From the NCBI GenBank assembly GCA_022577435.1, contig JAKOON010000012.1:14560585-14624584 (forward strand): a DNA stretch of 64,000 nt. The letters are read 5' to 3'. Below are positions 63,174-64,000 of the stretch, piece after piece (position 1 is the stretch's first letter; each line of letters begins with the position of its first letter). Source of the DNA: Embiotoca jacksoni. Its lineage: Eukaryota > Chordata > Actinopteri > Embiotocidae. The position numbers were made by a program, and so were the translations under genes. The notes beneath the pieces were generated by a model. That model saw nothing but the letters and a program-made list of their open reading frames with translations. It was not told the DNA's origin and made no database searches.

Positions 63174-63949
63174 CCCCAAGCTCTTAGAAATGGCCTCCAA
63201 TCCAATATGCTACATGCATTTCTTTTCAAAGTACAATATTATTATATTAACACAATGATTATTGTATCGACAAAATGACTTGAGTCCAAGTTTAAACCAA
63301 GAATAATCCGTAATATCTAATATTAGTCACATTATGAATAAGAGAGAAGCTCTTGCTTTTATCACAGATATAAAATAATCAAAAAATATATTCAGTGTAG
63401 CATTTCAGGACGATCCTAAAGCCTGTTTAATTTAGTCTCTTGGCAGCAGTGTTGTTAATCTTTTCATTAGAAAGTCTTACAGTCTCAGCACAACTTTTTC
63501 CTTATCTTTAATGACAAGTTATTTAATAGGATAATAATATATACATTACTATTGTCTGATTATTGTATTTCTCTCCAGGCGAGTCATCTGGAGACAGAAA
63601 CAATATCGTATGAGGAGAAAGAGCAACAGCTTGTCAATGACTGTGTCAAAGAACTACGTGAGTATTTGACTGGATTCATGTTATCAATGTTTTGATCATT
63701 GTTTCAGTGCTGTCAACTTCTTCATCCTGTAAAGGCAGTATGTTTGTAGGCAGCCTGCTTTCTGGCAGCTTCTGCCTTTTTTTTTTTTTATTTTCTGAAC
63801 ACGTGTTCTCCTTCCCAGGTGGTGCCAACCTGCAGATTTCCTCTTTGGCTGAGGAGTTGGCCAGGAAGACTGAAGATGCATCTAGACAGCAGGAGGAGAT
63901 CACCCACCTCCTCTCTCAGATAGTAGACCTCCAGAAGAAGGCCAAGCTT
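60527..63949 (+). CDS. trak1: TRAK1 shared HAP1_N coiled-coil region (six exons; gene continues past right edge)
   Basis: Six exons (60527-60603, 62249-62365, 62613-62713, 62999-63107, 63579-63657, 63819-63949) join in frame to 614 nt. TRAK1 (Milton family) links kinesin-1 and dynein-dynactin to Miro on the mitochondrial outer membrane and drives mitochondrial transport, strongly so in axons. The product is heptad-rich and matches the HAP1_N domain. LELAARIGQSLLKKN carries the AAxxG motif of the CC1 box that contacts dynein light intermediate chain. The VGQMTK...DAVTRLLEEKERDLELAA spelling is that of TRAK1, not TRAK2. The Miro-binding and mitochondrial C-terminal parts lie beyond the window. 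Human TRAK1 has about 950 residues. Confidence 0.96.
61538..61640 (+). repeat. Fish 'CATCCATCCATTATCTACAC' repeat tail
   Basis: It contains 'catccatccattatctacac' and 'ggggctggagcctatcccag', a very common dispersed sequence in fish, probably a LINE 3' end. Confidence 0.75.
61824..62081. mobile_element. Small hAT-like insertion inside another repeat
   Basis: The left end 'taggaattggcatttcaag' and the reversed right end 'tagggatgggctataatc' form short inverted repeats. The flanking 8-mers GTATTAAG (61816-61823) and CTATTTAG (62082-62089) agree at 6 of 8 positions, as expected for an old hAT duplication. It is 258 bp with no coding capacity. Confidence 0.6.
62249..62365 (+). CDS. trak1: TRAK1 exon with CC1-box motif
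   Basis: 117 nt, phase 0 at both ends. It encodes KERDLELAARIGQSLLKKNK then ALSERNELLEEQVEHIREE. AARIG is the AAxxG signature of dynein adaptor CC1 boxes. The donor GTACAT is followed within 14 nt by a long TG repeat. Confidence 0.95.
62379..62443. repeat. TG microsatellite behind a TRAK1 donor
   Basis: About 32 perfect units, starting 14 nt after the exon border at 62365. Confidence 0.95.
62613..62713 (+). CDS. trak1: TRAK1 coiled-coil exon
   Basis: 101 nt in phase 0 to 2. It encodes VSQLRHDLSMKDELLQFYTS and VAEESEGESTTST (human: VSQLRHELSMKDELLQFYTSAAEESE). Acceptor ACATCCAG, donor GTAAGT. Confidence 0.95.
62999..63107 (+). CDS. trak1: TRAK1 coiled-coil exon
   Basis: 109 nt in phase 2 to 0. 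It encodes VRPSESNVSTPTFFPLDSLQ and KKLKDLEEENKSLRSE (human: LDSLQKKLKDLEEENVVLRSE). The donor GTATGT is followed within about 14 nt by CA/CG-type repeats. Confidence 0.95.
63121..63172. repeat. CA microsatellite behind a TRAK1 donor
   Basis: A CA tract with scattered CG units, starting 14 nt after the exon border at 63107. Confidence 0.95.
63173..63578 (+). other. TRAK1 intron sequence
   Basis: AT-rich; nothing recognised. Confidence 0.8.
63579..63657 (+). CDS. trak1: TRAK1 coiled-coil exon
   Basis: 79 nt in phase 0 to 1. It encodes ASHLETETISYEEKEQQLVN and DCVKEL (human: TETITYEEKEQQLVNDCVKELR). Acceptor CTCTCCAG, donor GTGAGT. Confidence 0.95.
63819..63949 (+). CDS. trak1: TRAK1 coiled-coil exon (last in window)
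   Basis: 131 nt in phase 1 to 0, acceptor CTTCCCAG. It encodes GANLQISSLAEELARKTEDA and QEEITHLLSQIVDLQKKAKL. The end at 63949 uses donor GTATGA, because reading on meets a stop at once. Confidence 0.92.
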
Positions 63950-64000
63950 GTATGAAACCCCTGATATCTCTCACAGGTCATGTTCAATACTGAATAATTT

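Noticed and set aside
47315..63949. Assignment of the right-hand gene to TRAK2
   Set aside because: The coiled-coil spelling (VGQMTK, DAVTRLLEEKERDLELAARIG) and the neighbouring ULK4 fit TRAK1; only the short N-terminal junction is TRAK2-like.
1..64000. CRISPR arrays, operons, rRNA and tRNA genes
   Set aside because: No spaced direct repeats, no bacterial gene layout, and no conserved RNA gene sequence found; the window is vertebrate nuclear DNA.

Overview
The window looks like nuclear DNA of a ray-finned (teleost) fish. It has spliced genes with GT-AG introns, very dense CA/TG microsatellites, decayed Tc1/mariner transposons of families common in fish, a hAT element and several dispersed fish repeats. 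No operons, rRNA, tRNA or CRISPR arrays were seen.

Layout. The left 24 kb is the 5' part of ULK4, read on the minus strand. Eighteen coding exons can be joined in one frame from the start codon at 23376 down to 4209, giving 722 codons. The remaining, more C-terminal exons lie beyond position 1. The N-terminal exons encode the ULK4 pseudokinase domain and the later ones the start of the helical-repeat region. A head-to-head intergenic stretch (about 24.4-26.1 kb) separates ULK4 from TRAK1, which reads on the plus strand to the right edge. TRAK1 has a probable upstream leader near 26.1-26.6 kb, an N-terminal coding exon at 36.0-36.1 kb and a conserved exon at 47.3 kb. A second start exon lies at 50.66 kb and a probable third, acidic one at 56.2 kb. 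Six common exons of the HAP1_N coiled-coil region follow from 60.5 to 63.95 kb, and the gene runs past the window end. ULK4 and TRAK1 are also head-to-head neighbours on human 3p22.1, which supports both identifications.

The alternative TRAK1 5' exons all end in the same codon phase as the shared acceptor at 60527, so promoter choice would swap N-termini without changing the coiled-coil and motor-binding region. ULK4 and TRAK1 do not form a pathway. What links them is position and a probable shared intergenic regulatory region.

Mobile DNA. There are five Tc1/mariner copies: 1.6-2.1, 7.85-9.11, 18.0-18.75, 19.84-20.6 and 38.2-39.8 kb. The last keeps both terminal repeats and all three DDE residues but carries stops and frame breaks. 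There is one hAT element with a perfect 8-bp target duplication (52.6-53.7 kb), and a nested repeat cluster (61.5-62.2 kb) holding a small hAT-like insertion. Most remaining intronic DNA shows nothing I can name. The main things to check are the TRAK1 alternative start exons and the run of CA/TG tracts right behind splice donors in both genes. I found no clearly new multi-gene system.
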